This document shows, in pieces, positions 1-6,585 of a stretch of 21,224 nucleotides of DNA. Position 1 is the stretch's first letter. The number at the start of each line of letters is the position of its first letter. The notes under the pieces are model-generated. The model saw nothing but the letters and a program-made list of their open reading frames with translations, did no database searches and was not told where the DNA came from. Origin of the DNA: a virus; the IMG/VR virus record IMGVR_UViG_3300042402_001966, positions 1-21,224 of that record; one strand, given 5' to 3'. A program made the position numbers and the translations under genes.

Positions 1-54
1 CCACGCTGCTAGTCTTTTGGTCCCATACTCGTCAAACACCGTAGGCCACATCAT
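1..54 (-). CDS. start of a phage gene running out of the window (partial)
   Basis: Two consecutive ATG codons (52-54 and 49-51) open a frame that stays open to the window edge and reads MMWPTVFDEYGTKRLAAW. It overlaps the last 20 or so bases of the tailspike gene in another frame, the usual phage way of coupling a downstream gene. The MWxTVFDxxG beginning is reminiscent of short conserved proteins in T4-like phages of aquatic bacteria, but only 18 codons are visible. No clear Shine-Dalgarno precedes it, so translation may depend on ribosomes finishing the tailspike. Function cannot be assigned from this fragment. Confidence 0.55.
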   Translation of the reverse strand, partial: MMWPTVFDEYGTKRLAAW

Positions 55-1624
55 ACGATATGGACCCGGTTATACCGGTGGCAAGAGGATTTTTATAAGT
101 CAACATCACAGTGTCTATTACTGGCGCTGTTGAATCATCTAAGACGGTGTTACTGCTCTTAGACACGCTGAATTCAAAATTGGTCATTGTGTTTCCTCCC
201 GGTGATATCAATGTGTTAGGTGAATATGTAAAATTGTCTAGTATTGAAACGTCACTGCCGTGACTGGCAGGACTGAGATCGTCACCGATGGCAATAATTA
301 GTTTACCGTATCTAGTGTGTTCTCCTAGCTTTAGACAGTAATTGATCTCTGTGAATTTATTCTGCGCAGAAAATGCTGCTAGAGGTGTAAAACTATCTGA
401 CAAATATATCAGAGCATAATTTTTGTCAACTAAGGTCACTCCTGCGCTGTTATATACTTCTGAGAACGCTGCCGTGGAGGCGCCAACACTAACAGATTGC
501 TGTCGATTGCTTGAACAGTCTACCAATACATTTCCTATCATCTCGCCAAAATAAACCATGTAGTCGTTGGGGTTGGCACTGTTACCTAACCCGTTACCAA
601 CATTGAAAAATTTTGCTCTTTGTATTAGTGTGCCTTGGCCAGCAGTGGCTCTAAAGGCCTGATTGAATATTTCCTGAAACTCACAGTCATTGATCTGCCA
701 TCGGGTGCCTTGTGTAGCCACTCCTTCAACATAAATCGCTGTGTCGTTGACAAAAAATTCACAGTCTTGAAATCTTATATCTGTATCGAAGACTGCGTTT
801 TGTAGACATTTTATAGATATGGCATTTTCTTGAAACACACATTTTTCAAAAGTCACATTGGTAGTTCTTATACCAACTAGAGTATTTTGCCAAAACACAG
901 CTGCTGGTGCTGTTGCTATGACAGTGGTGTTGCCTAGAGCATAACTGCCAAGAAATTTCACAGCATTAAATTCGCTGTCTGCTACACCAGACAAGGTTAA
1001 CTGTCCAGTAGTGCGTTTGATGGTAAAATTACTGAAGTGGAGATTAGTAGGTCGGTTGGTGCTGTTGAAATCCCCTAGATCGAGACCTTGACTGGTTATA
1101 ACTCTTATGTTGTTACTTCCGATATTCAGCACAGCACCATGTTGAGTTTCTCCACGGAGAATTACTCCGCTAGGCACATCAAGGTCGCTGGTAAAAAGAT
1201 ATTCACCATTGGGTATTAACAGTGTTTTCTTATAGATGTCGTTGGCATTTCTAAACAGTTCTGTGAACGCAGTTTCAAATGCTGCCACACAGTCTGTGCT
1301 ACCATCTCCTACAGCACCGAAATCTGCTACACTCACTGTTTCGTCTAATTTGTTCTGCAGACTTCTTGGTATGCTGAGACTGATCGCGGTGTCATCACTG
1401 GCAAATCGATAGCTGGAAGCCAGCTCTAATATGTTGTCATGTTCGGTGAGAACTTTGGTGTTGCCCACATACGGAGCACCTTCTAATACGCTGCCGTTAC
1501 CTATAAACAGTTCTTGGGAATCTATTGCCCACGCAAATTCAGCAGAGCTTAATTGTGGAATGCCACTGTTGGAGTTTTTTTGGCCTCTTCTGACCTGGAT
1601 TTTCGAGATTTGGACAACGGCCAC
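32..1624 (-). CDS. tailspike / tail fibre protein with beta-helix (pectate-lyase-3-like) domain
   Basis: 530 aa. The first 65 or so residues (MAVVQISKIQVRRGQKNS..., with a WAIDSQELFIGNGS stretch) match the N-terminal attachment domain common to tail fibres of T4-like marine phages. Residues about 97-120 carry VSVADFGAVGDGSTDCVAAF, the hallmark opening of pectate-lyase-3 type right-handed beta-helix proteins, and the following 250 residues show the Asn/Ser/Val-rich repeating texture of a beta-helix. The role is probably host-surface binding, possibly with polysaccharide depolymerase activity; no catalytic residues can be fixed by eye. The start codon is GTG at 1622-1624, chosen because AGAGGA lies 8 nt upstream. 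A late-type promoter lies just upstream (1650-1657), so the gene probably has its own late transcript. Downstream it overlaps another gene start. Confidence 0.85.
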   Translation of the reverse strand: MAVVQISKIQVRRGQKNSNSGIPQLSSAEFAWAIDSQELFIGNGSVLEGAPYVGNTKVLTEHDNILELASSYRFASDDTAISLSIPRSLQNKLDETVSVADFGAVGDGSTDCVAAFETAFTELFRNANDIYKKTLLIPNGEYLFTSDLDVPSGVILRGETQHGAVLNIGSNNIRVITSQGLDLGDFNSTNRPTNLHFSNFTIKRTTGQLTLSGVADSEFNAVKFLGSYALGNTTVIATAPAAVFWQNTLVGIRTTNVTFEKCVFQENAISIKCLQNAVFDTDIRFQDCEFFVNDTAIYVEGVATQGTRWQINDCEFQEIFNQAFRATAGQGTLIQRAKFFNVGNGLGNSANPNDYMVYFGEMIGNVLVDCSSNRQQSVSVGASTAAFSEVYNSAGVTLVDKNYALIYLSDSFTPLAAFSAQNKFTEINYCLKLGEHTRYGKLIIAIGDDLSPASHGSDVSILDNFTYSPNTLISPGGNTMTNFEFSVSKSSNTVLDDSTAPVIDTVMLTYKNPLATGITGSISYDVAYGV

Positions 1625-1649
1625 TTTGATATCCTCTATGTTCTATAGA

Positions 1650-1657
1650 GTATTTAT
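1650..1657 (-). promoter_or_regulatory. T4-late-type promoter ATAAATAC for the tailspike
   Basis: On the minus strand the sequence GATAAATAC lies 26 nt before the tailspike GTG and overlaps the last codons of the exonuclease gene. It is identical in core to the motif upstream of other minus-strand late genes here (4677, 5586, 6546, 14754) and to the T4 late consensus TATAAATA. A short inverted repeat CTCTAT/ATAGAG sits in the leader. Confidence 0.7.
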
Positions 1658-2355
1658 CTTCCTAGGGCGTAGTATTCCTCTACCTTTGTAAGCCAAGCAT
1701 CTTGCCACTTGTTAAAGTCTGCAGGTTCTAGTGTAAACTGTTGATATTGAAAATCACGACTGCACATAAAAATAACACCTTTTTTAATGTCTGTGCCGTA
1801 GACTTCATTATGTGCTAATATATAGGCCATTAGTTGTAGGTAATAGTCTTCTACCCACTCTGCTTTCTTAGGCTTGTTGGTCTGCTTGTGATCCATAACT
1901 GCAGGCTCGCCTTCATGCACACCCACAAGGTCAGTGGTTCCGGAAAACAGTCCTGGAAAGTAAAGACTCTGCTCCATGGCCCATACTTCGCTGACTTTGC
2001 TGAGTCCGTTCTCGATAATAACATCGGCCATTTTATTGGCCTGAACATGCACAGGTGCATTACCGGGCTGTCGCTGCTCGCCAACAATAAATCGTTCTAG
2101 GTTGGCATGCATGGCAGTGCCTACTCCGGCAGCTTCTGTGGTGATCTGCTGTGCTTTGGCATGCCCGATTCTATCTCGCCATTCGTTTAAATGTGTCATG
2201 TCCTTGGTGGCTGACAGAATGGTTGTCACACTAGGAAGGCTTTCTCCGTCAGGTGTTAGATACACTCGTTTGCGTGTGACCGGATCGTTGATCTGTTTGC
2301 AGTTTTTATATTGAATGCGTTCAATGAACGGAGGGGGAGTAAAAGTAGTAGTCAT
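1654..2355 (-). CDS. PD-(D/E)XK exonuclease, MGME1/RecB-like
   Basis: 233 aa. The nuclease signature is visible in order: GVGTAMHANLERF (about 77-89, the His-containing motif), a Glu in EVWAMEQ (about 123-129), FSGTTDLVG (137-145, metal-binding Asp142), VMDHKQTN (153-160, Asp155 and Lys157 of the D-x-K core) and QLMAYILA (174-181, the Q-xxx-Y motif). This is the layout of the PDDEXK_1 / MGME1-like single-strand exonucleases found in many T4-like phages of aquatic bacteria. It probably acts in phage DNA recombination, repair or host DNA degradation. Length is normal for the phage version. The start ATG is at 2353-2355, with only a short AGG close by. A 7-bp inverted repeat lies immediately before the ATG (2355-2373). 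It is followed by the tailspike gene. Confidence 0.82.
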   Translation of the reverse strand: MTTTFTPPPFIERIQYKNCKQINDPVTRKRVYLTPDGESLPSVTTILSATKDMTHLNEWRDRIGHAKAQQITTEAAGVGTAMHANLERFIVGEQRQPGNAPVHVQANKMADVIIENGLSKVSEVWAMEQSLYFPGLFSGTTDLVGVHEGEPAVMDHKQTNKPKKAEWVEDYYLQLMAYILAHNEVYGTDIKKGVIFMCSRDFQYQQFTLEPADFNKWQDAWLTKVEEYYALGR

Positions 2356-2373
2356 CCTGTATATATTACAGGA
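2355..2373. repeat. perfect 7-bp inverted repeat at the exonuclease start codon
   Basis: TCCTGTA - TATAT - TACAGGA. The palindrome touches the ATG of the exonuclease and contains its only AGG. As DNA it could be an operator; as RNA it would fold the ribosome-binding region into a hairpin. No T-run follows it, so it is not a terminator. Confidence 0.45.
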
Positions 2374-2387
2374 ATAATATTAGTTTG

Positions 2388-2756
2388 TCAAGCCTGAGCA
2401 GCTAATTGTTGTGGGGCAGCAGATGCTGCCATTTTGTCCACTGCATCTTGGCTGGTCTGACCTTGTTTAACAGGAGTTTGTGTGTCTTTGTCTGTGCCAG
2501 GCACATTCAGCTCAATGCCATCAGCATTGAAGTTTTTCACTAGACTCTGTATGATTGGACTGGAGTCATAGATGCTTTTGAAAGTTTCATAGTCAGCACC
2601 CATTTCAAATCCGCTGCGGTCTGCAATCTGCTGTAGACTCTTCCAATTTAATTTGGCCGCTTGTTTTTTAGAGGATGACCTACCTACAAAGTTTTTGAGT
2701 ATCATCACAAACTTGTCGAGGTTGGCATCTGTGTCTACAAATTCAAAAAATCTCAT
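2388..2756 (-). CDS. small conserved phage protein, virion-type N-terminus
   Basis: 122 aa, not assigned to a named family. It begins MRFFEFVDTD, the same style of opening as several neighbouring late proteins. Residues 30-60 are basic and helical (RSSSKKQAAKLNWKSLQQIAD) and the C-terminus is a low-complexity Gln/Ala tail (AASAAPQQLAAQA). The ATG overlaps the stop of the preceding gene by 4 nt (ATGA, 2753-2756), so the two are translationally coupled, the third gene of the 4653-to-2388 operon. Context and composition suggest a prohead or virion component rather than an enzyme, but this is inference. Confidence 0.7.
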   Translation of the reverse strand: MRFFEFVDTDANLDKFVMILKNFVGRSSSKKQAAKLNWKSLQQIADRSGFEMGADYETFKSIYDSSPIIQSLVKNFNADGIELNVPGTDKDTQTPVKQGQTSQDAVDKMAASAAPQQLAAQA

Positions 2757-3139
2757 CCTAGTTCTGCCAATTGTTTTTGTAAGTCTGTAAGTTCTTGTTG
2801 CTTTTGTTTAATAGCATCTTGAACCTGTTTCTTTTGATCTTGTCGATCTTTTGCTGCCTGTGCTGCCTGTGCTGGATCCATGCCGCCACCCGCAAGTCCG
2901 CTGACTTGTGCTGCTTGACCAACTGCTTTGGCTCCTTGTGATGCCACATTGCCTACAGCCTTTGCACCTTGTGACACTGCACTGCCGACTCCTTTAGCAA
3001 GAGCAGCACCGCCTCTAAGTGCGGCACTACCCAATGCAGCTGCTCCTCGAGCCACGCCGCCCGCTACTGCTCCCAACACCGGTAGAATTTCGTCTAGCTG
3101 TTGTTGTTCTTTAGCGGAAGTGATTTCATCGAGTCGCAT
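2753..3139 (-). CDS. Ala/Gly-rich protein with C-terminal coiled coil, probable virion component
   Basis: 128 aa. After a polar start (MRLDEITSAKEQQQLDEI) comes a Gly/Ala-zipper stretch (residues about 20-85) with the near repeat SQGAKAVGNVA / SQGAKAVGQAA, then a heptad-like coiled coil at the C-terminus (QKKQVQDAIKQKQQELTDLQ and beyond). The central part could span or insert in a membrane, or be a flexible internal head protein. The N-terminus contains LDE, a possible prohead-protease cleavage point. Start and stop are both coupled to neighbours: TAATG one-base overlap with the 504-aa gene upstream and ATGA overlap with the 122-aa gene downstream. Similar Ala/Gly-rich proteins occur in T4-like phages of aquatic bacteria; function unknown. 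Confidence 0.7.
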   Translation of the reverse strand: MRLDEITSAKEQQQLDEILPVLGAVAGGVARGAAALGSAALRGGAALAKGVGSAVSQGAKAVGNVASQGAKAVGQAAQVSGLAGGGMDPAQAAQAAKDRQDQKKQVQDAIKQKQQELTDLQKQLAELG

Positions 3140-4653
3140 TAGCCTGCCAATACTTTTAGTAGACTGCTGCTGCGGTTAATGCTTTCGCGCTGCTCACGGC
3201 CTGCATCGCCTAGACCGCCTGCTGCTGGTTCTGCTGCGGCAAACTCATCTTCTCCGCCGATGTCGCCCATTTCGTCACCCATGTTCATAGCATCTGGTTC
3301 TGCTGGACCCATTTCATCACCACCCACTGCAGGCTCTCCGCCTAGCATCTCTGCGCCTTGCTCTTCACCGGTGAGCATTCTCACTCCTGTGCTGAGTGTT
3401 TCTCTAGTGGTTTTAAGATTTTCCAGCGCCTGTTGAATTGCTGGTGCCACTGAACTGATAAAGTTCTTGGCTTGATCAGCACTCATTTCGTCGCGGATGG
3501 AATCACCTAATTGTAATAGGGTGTCATTCTCCATGCCTGACAGTTCTTCAATCCAACGACTGACTCTGTCAACCATGGTCTTTGCTGTGACGATCGCAGA
3601 CGCTTGCTGGATTTCACCTTCTCTTAAATTACTCATATTGTCTCCTGTTTTGACTGACTCATTCTTTTCTTTGTTGTGTTGCTTCCATGCTGTAGCATAA
3701 GCAATGCCTTTTTCTTTCTTGGATAACTTGCCATCATCAGCATACCCTTTCTTGATATGCTTGACCATACGCTCACCTTTGGCTGTTGGCGGTGCTGATT
3801 CTGTTTCGATACTTTCAGTTGGGTTCTCGCCTGTGATAGAAACAGTCCACTGTTTGCCTGTAGACTCGCTCTTTTTAGCAGCCCACGCTTTTAATTGCTG
3901 GTAGTGTTGTTTTTCTCTGTCGTCGTCAGCATACTGGCCACGACCTTTAAATACTTTCCACTTCTTGCCGTTGATAGAAACAGCAAAGTTATTTGGAGGC
4001 TCTGTGTTGCCTTCGTCCCAATCTTCTGGATCTCTTACACGTTCCATTTCGATACTTTCGTAGTCTTCATCTGAACCAAAGCCTGCCGATGCTAAGGCAT
4101 AGTTGTCATCAGTTTCGCCGCCTTCGTCGTCTGAACCACGATCGCCATAATCAGCTTCGATGTTGTCTAACATACGATCATAAATTTGTTCAAAGTCATC
4201 GTCACCGTGATAGCCGGTATCAATAGTGATATCGTCATACATATCTTGCACAGCTCGTTCGATTTCTTTGCCAAACTTCCCCATTTGTGCATCGTAAAGC
4301 ATGTCATACCCAGCGTCTGGATCATTGGCAACTTTTGTCAAAAATTCTTCAACTTCTGGACTGCGACCTTCTAGTTGTGTGTTGTCAACAATGTGTTCTT
4401 GACGATCCATTAGTTCTGCAACAATGGCATCATGCATGAACTGTGCCTGTGTTAGGGTTTCGTTTTCGATGGTTTCATTGAAGCCGCTTTCTTGTCGTGC
4501 TGTATGTATTTGTGTACGTAATTTGTTACGTGCATCTTCTAGCTTGGGAGTATCAAAACTCTCCAGGTCTAGTCGTGTTCCAAACGTCTTGGCCAAAGAC
4601 TCGTTGAGTCTTTTCGCTGATCTGTTGTTTTTAAAAAGGTCGGTTGTTCTCAT
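3139..4653 (-). CDS. modular acidic virion/prohead-associated protein
   Basis: 504 aa, first gene of a coupled three-gene operon. Regions: N-terminal helical part opening MRTTDLFKNNRSAKRLNES (LNE is a possible prohead-protease site). Residues about 160-215 are very Asp/Glu-rich. A compact module at about 223-283 carries ISINGKKWKVFKGRGQ ... KQWTVSITGEN. A basic module at about 292-330 includes KLSKKEKGIAYATAWKQHN, a sequence type that recurs in phage structural proteins. A helical C-terminal domain from residue 340 ends in a Met/Gly/Ala/Asp-rich tail. No enzyme motif seen. The acidic, modular, late-expressed character suggests a head-interior or scaffold-associated protein. A strong internal ribosome-binding site at 3641-3646 predicts a second, 165-aa product. 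A late promoter lies 24 nt upstream of the ATG. Confidence 0.72.
   Translation of the reverse strand: MRTTDLFKNNRSAKRLNESLAKTFGTRLDLESFDTPKLEDARNKLRTQIHTARQESGFNETIENETLTQAQFMHDAIVAELMDRQEHIVDNTQLEGRSPEVEEFLTKVANDPDAGYDMLYDAQMGKFGKEIERAVQDMYDDITIDTGYHGDDDFEQIYDRMLDNIEADYGDRGSDDEGGETDDNYALASAGFGSDEDYESIEMERVRDPEDWDEGNTEPPNNFAVSINGKKWKVFKGRGQYADDDREKQHYQQLKAWAAKKSESTGKQWTVSITGENPTESIETESAPPTAKGERMVKHIKKGYADDGKLSKKEKGIAYATAWKQHNKEKNESVKTGDNMSNLREGEIQQASAIVTAKTMVDRVSRWIEELSGMENDTLLQLGDSIRDEMSADQAKNFISSVAPAIQQALENLKTTRETLSTGVRMLTGEEQGAEMLGGEPAVGGDEMGPAEPDAMNMGDEMGDIGGEDEFAAAEPAAGGLGDAGREQRESINRSSSLLKVLAG
3634..3646 (-). promoter_or_regulatory. internal ribosome-binding site and start inside the 504-aa gene
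   Basis: AGGAGA followed after 4 nt by an in-frame ATG (3634-3636) encodes residue 340 (MSNLREGEIQQ). This is a better Shine-Dalgarno than most gene starts in the window. Translation from here would give the 165-aa C-terminal domain (3139-3636) as a separate protein. Confidence 0.55.
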
Positions 4654-4676
4654 TTTATGGGATCCAATTTGATGTA

Positions 4677-4684
4677 GTATTTAT
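4677..4684 (-). promoter_or_regulatory. T4-late-type promoter AATAAATAC
   Basis: The minus-strand motif ATAAATAC lies 24 nt before the ATG of the 504-aa gene and a few bases after the stop of the preceding gene. Same core and spacing as the tailspike promoter. Confidence 0.7.
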
Positions 4685-4689
4685 TCAAT

Positions 4690-5109
4690 TCACAGCAAAC
4701 GTTCTGCTTGATTTTTAGCAGTAACGGTTCGATCTCGGCTTTCGCAGTATCGAGCCCACAGCATATCTGCACGATCATAGTCCTGAGTATGTATGGCTTT
4801 TTGATGCTGAGCCCTTAACATCTGGCTGTCAACAAACCAACGTCCGTATTCTTGATCGGCTCGATATAACAGATCAACAGATACATGACCGTGTCTTAGA
4901 GCCAGGATATTGGCCATTTTGATGGCCACAGAGTTTAGGTGTATTTCTGCGTAGATCAGCTGAGATTTCCTGTAAAGGAATTTGAGATTGTCTTGATTGG
5001 TTATTAGTATATCGCCCACTAGGATACCATCCGAAGTTTTAACAGGAATGATATTTTTAGATAATTCTCGACGAACTATCTGTTCTAGTCTACGGCTAAT
5101 TTGTGTCAT
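4690..5109 (-). CDS. conserved phage protein of unknown function
   Basis: 139 aa, no recognised domain. The N-terminal half (MTQISRRLEQIVRRELSKNI, then a hydrophobic beta-like VGDILITNQDNLKFL) is followed by a helical part with many Arg/His/Tyr residues (ILALRHGHVSVDLLYRADQEYG) and a C-terminal charged helix. The sequence looks like a small globular cytoplasmic or virion protein. The ATG follows directly on the U-tract of an intrinsic terminator, so it needs its own promoter. A TTAAATAA element at 5130-5137 would start transcription inside the terminator loop. Stop and next late promoter are only a few bases apart. Confidence 0.65.
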   Translation of the reverse strand: MTQISRRLEQIVRRELSKNIIPVKTSDGILVGDILITNQDNLKFLYRKSQLIYAEIHLNSVAIKMANILALRHGHVSVDLLYRADQEYGRWFVDSQMLRAQHQKAIHTQDYDRADMLWARYCESRDRTVTAKNQAERLL

Positions 5110-5131
5110 AAAAAAAGGACCTATGGTCCTT
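5110..5131 (-). terminator. intrinsic terminator after the coiled-coil membrane protein
   Basis: Minus-strand stem AAGGACC - ATA - GGTCCTT followed by seven T residues. It lies 18 bases after the stop of the 115-aa gene and its T-run ends against the ATG of the next gene. Confidence 0.75.
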
Positions 5132-5148
5132 ATTTAAGTGCGTATATT

Positions 5149-5496
5149 TTATAGTCCCAGGAACTTGAGTAAATGTGGGAAATGCACTGAATTAAGCCAA
5201 CCAGTGCCTGCGGCAAACGCCAAGCCAACCATGGCATAGGTTGTCCACTTATTTTTAAGTTTTTCTAGATCGCCGATTTTACTAGCAAGTTCTGCATGTT
5301 GGCTGTTTGATGCATCTGCCATTTCACACAGTTTTTTATCTAGCATGTCACGAGTGTTGTCTAAACAGTCGTGCATGTCCTTGACATCGGTTTTGAGGTC
5401 GTCGATTTTTTCTTCAATGTTGATAACTTTGATTTCAACTACAGCTACTCGTTCAGGTAGTGCAGCTAATTGTGCTACAGCTTCTTTAGTGGCCAT
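5149..5496 (-). CDS. coiled-coil protein with C-terminal membrane segment
   Basis: 115 aa. Residues 15-80 form a heptad-rich coiled coil (VAVVEIKVINIEEKIDDLKT onwards). They are followed by a basic patch (LEKLKNKW) and a single hydrophobic segment (TTYAMVGLAFAAGTGWL, about 85-102), then a short tail. This is the architecture of small phage membrane-anchored coiled-coil proteins, some of which assist lysis, but no holin or spanin hallmark is evident. AAGG lies about 12 nt before the ATG, longer than usual. The 5' leader from the late motif at 5586 is about 85 nt and contains a GCTCG/CGAGC hairpin (5529-5541). It ends at an intrinsic terminator. Confidence 0.7.
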   Translation of the reverse strand: MATKEAVAQLAALPERVAVVEIKVINIEEKIDDLKTDVKDMHDCLDNTRDMLDKKLCEMADASNSQHAELASKIGDLEKLKNKWTTYAMVGLAFAAGTGWLNSVHFPHLLKFLGL

Positions 5497-5585
5497 TATG
5501 GCATGTTTCCTTGTATGTTAAGTCAAGTGCTCGCTCCGAGCCATGTGCCTAAGTTAGTAACTGCCTAATGGGTGCCTTTGAACTA

Positions 5586-5593
5586 GTATTTAT
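5586..5593 (-). promoter_or_regulatory. T4-late-type promoter CATAAATAC
   Basis: Exact ATAAATAC core on the minus strand, about 90 nt before the ATG of the 115-aa gene and after the stop of the 130-aa gene. The intervening leader holds no gene but has a 5-bp hairpin (5529-5533/5537-5541). Confidence 0.65.
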
Positions 5594-5619
5594 GTTGACT
5601 GTGCGAAAACACACTTTGT

Positions 5620-6012
5620 CTAAATCATTGTTACCCAAGTATTTATCATATCACCCTGAGTTTGAAAGGCAGCAGGGCTGATGTCTTCGCTGTTTTCTAA
5701 ATCAACGACCACAGGCACATGATTGAGATCATGTGCCAATAGATAAACTGGATCATCGTTGTGAAGGAAAACCTGATCACGTTCACAATCAAACTCCCAG
5801 GTCCAATACGTGGCCTTGCCTTGGGCCGGCTCAGGCAGTCTTCCTGTATGCTTTTTTGGGTCACGCAACCATTCCACGTTGGATCGCATGCCTATAGCCT
5901 GTAGCAGGCTGTTGAAGTTGGCTTGTTGACCCAACAGAGTCTTGTCGGTGTCGTTCCTATCAGGTTGGCTGCGGGTTATATCTACGAGAGTAACAATTCG
6001 GTATCGTGCCAT
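5620..6012 (-). CDS. conserved phage protein of unknown function
   Basis: 130 aa. It opens MARYRIVTLVDITRSQPDRN and contains LLGQQANFNSLLQAIGMRSN and VEWLRDPKKHTGRLP, a pattern I associate with a conserved family in T4-like phages of aquatic bacteria that has no known function. No catalytic motif, signal peptide or membrane segment is seen. There is no Shine-Dalgarno; the late motif at 6020-6027 leaves a predicted leader of only a few bases. A second exact ATAAATAC motif (5639-5646) lies inside its last codons and may help drive the next gene. It is separated from the preceding gene by a strong terminator. Confidence 0.72.
   Translation of the reverse strand: MARYRIVTLVDITRSQPDRNDTDKTLLGQQANFNSLLQAIGMRSNVEWLRDPKKHTGRLPEPAQGKATYWTWEFDCERDQVFLHNDDPVYLLAHDLNHVPVVVDLENSEDISPAAFQTQGDMINTWVTMI
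5639..5646 (-). promoter_or_regulatory. additional ATAAATAC motif inside the 3' end of the 130-aa gene
   Basis: The codons for Met-Ile-Asn-Thr near the C-terminus create GATAAATAC, an exact match to the late-promoter core. It is in tandem with the motif at 5586, in the same orientation. It may be functional or a coding coincidence. Confidence 0.35.
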
Positions 6013-6019
6013 AATGTAT

Positions 6020-6027
6020 GTATTTAA
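6020..6027 (-). promoter_or_regulatory. late-type promoter variant GTTAAATAC
   Basis: TTAAATAC on the minus strand, 7 bases before the ATG of the 130-aa gene. The predicted start site lies about 3 nt before the ATG, so the mRNA would be almost leaderless. It matches the TTAAATAC in front of the ALA synthase gene. Confidence 0.5.
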
Positions 6028-6044
6028 CTCATAGAAATTCAGCC

Positions 6045-6070
6045 AACAAAAAAGGACCTTGCGGTCCTTT
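6045..6070 (-). terminator. intrinsic terminator after the 133-aa gene
   Basis: Minus-strand stem AAAGGACC - GCAA - GGTCCTTT followed by a T-run (TTTTTTG). The stem sequence is almost the same as that of the terminator at 5110-5131. It lies 30 bases after the stop. Confidence 0.8.
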
Positions 6071-6099
6071 AATGCTTCCCATCCCTGAGAATTAACTAA

Positions 6100-6501
6100 T
6101 TACAGTGCTGGTGTAAAGACTGCTTCAACAGTAACAGTGCAACCACCAATACCGGCTGCTGCGTCTGTTGTGTCAAATGTACCAGTGCCTTGAACACGCA
6201 TGAACAATACATCTGTTACACCGCTTTGGAAAGCTGCGCCGTTAGCTGTACCGATAGCTGCTACAGTGAATGCATCGCCTGTGTTAGATGGTAGGGCACC
6301 TGCTACTCCGCCTGCTTGTGTGATTGCGTTACGAATTGATGTAACGTTTGCGTCTGTCATGTTTGTCAATGCAATTTTCACGATCAACTCACGACCTACG
6401 TCAGCTTGGTTGATTACGTGCTTGCCAAAGTTTTGGCCAAATGTTGCTACTGTTGCACCTGTGTTGTCGACTGTTTCGACTCTTGATAATACGTCTGCCA
6501 T
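6100..6501 (-). CDS. small, probably abundant virion protein
   Basis: 133 aa, rich in Ala, Thr, Gly and Val, with alternating beta-type hydrophobic residues (GRELIVKIALTNMTDANV and the C-terminal CTVTVEAVFTPAL) and no enzyme motif. This composition fits a capsid decoration, tail or other structural protein. The expression signals are the best in the window: the only complete TATAAATAC late promoter, a leader with a 6-bp hairpin (6523-6539), an AAGGAGAA Shine-Dalgarno (6508-6515) and a dedicated terminator right after the gene. It is therefore a single-gene, high-output late unit. Which virion part it forms cannot be told from sequence alone. Confidence 0.72.
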   Translation of the reverse strand: MADVLSRVETVDNTGATVATFGQNFGKHVINQADVGRELIVKIALTNMTDANVTSIRNAITQAGGVAGALPSNTGDAFTVAAIGTANGAAFQSGVTDVLFMRVQGTGTFDTTDAAAGIGGCTVTVEAVFTPAL

Positions 6502-6522
6502 GATATGTTCTCCTTAATCAAT

Positions 6523-6554
6523 GACCTCGCTCAGAGGTCGGCATAGTATTTATA
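6523..6554 (-). promoter_or_regulatory. strong late promoter TATAAATAC plus 5' leader hairpin
   Basis: TATAAATAC at 6546-6554 equals the T4 late consensus. The leader then holds GACCTC - TGAGC - GAGGTC (6523-6539), a stem that could protect the mRNA 5' end, followed by AAGGAGAA and the ATG. Confidence 0.78.
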
Positions 6555-6585
6555 TTGGTTTGGCAAAATCACGCCGAAACAGCTG

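Noticed and set aside
2928-3179. 83-aa plus-strand frame rich in Ala, Pro and Cys
   Set aside because: It is the mirror of the Ala/Gly-rich minus-strand gene; no promoter or ribosome site.
5497-5619. Riboswitch in the long leader of the coiled-coil gene
   Set aside because: Only one 5-bp hairpin is evident and no known aptamer core; recorded as leader structure only.
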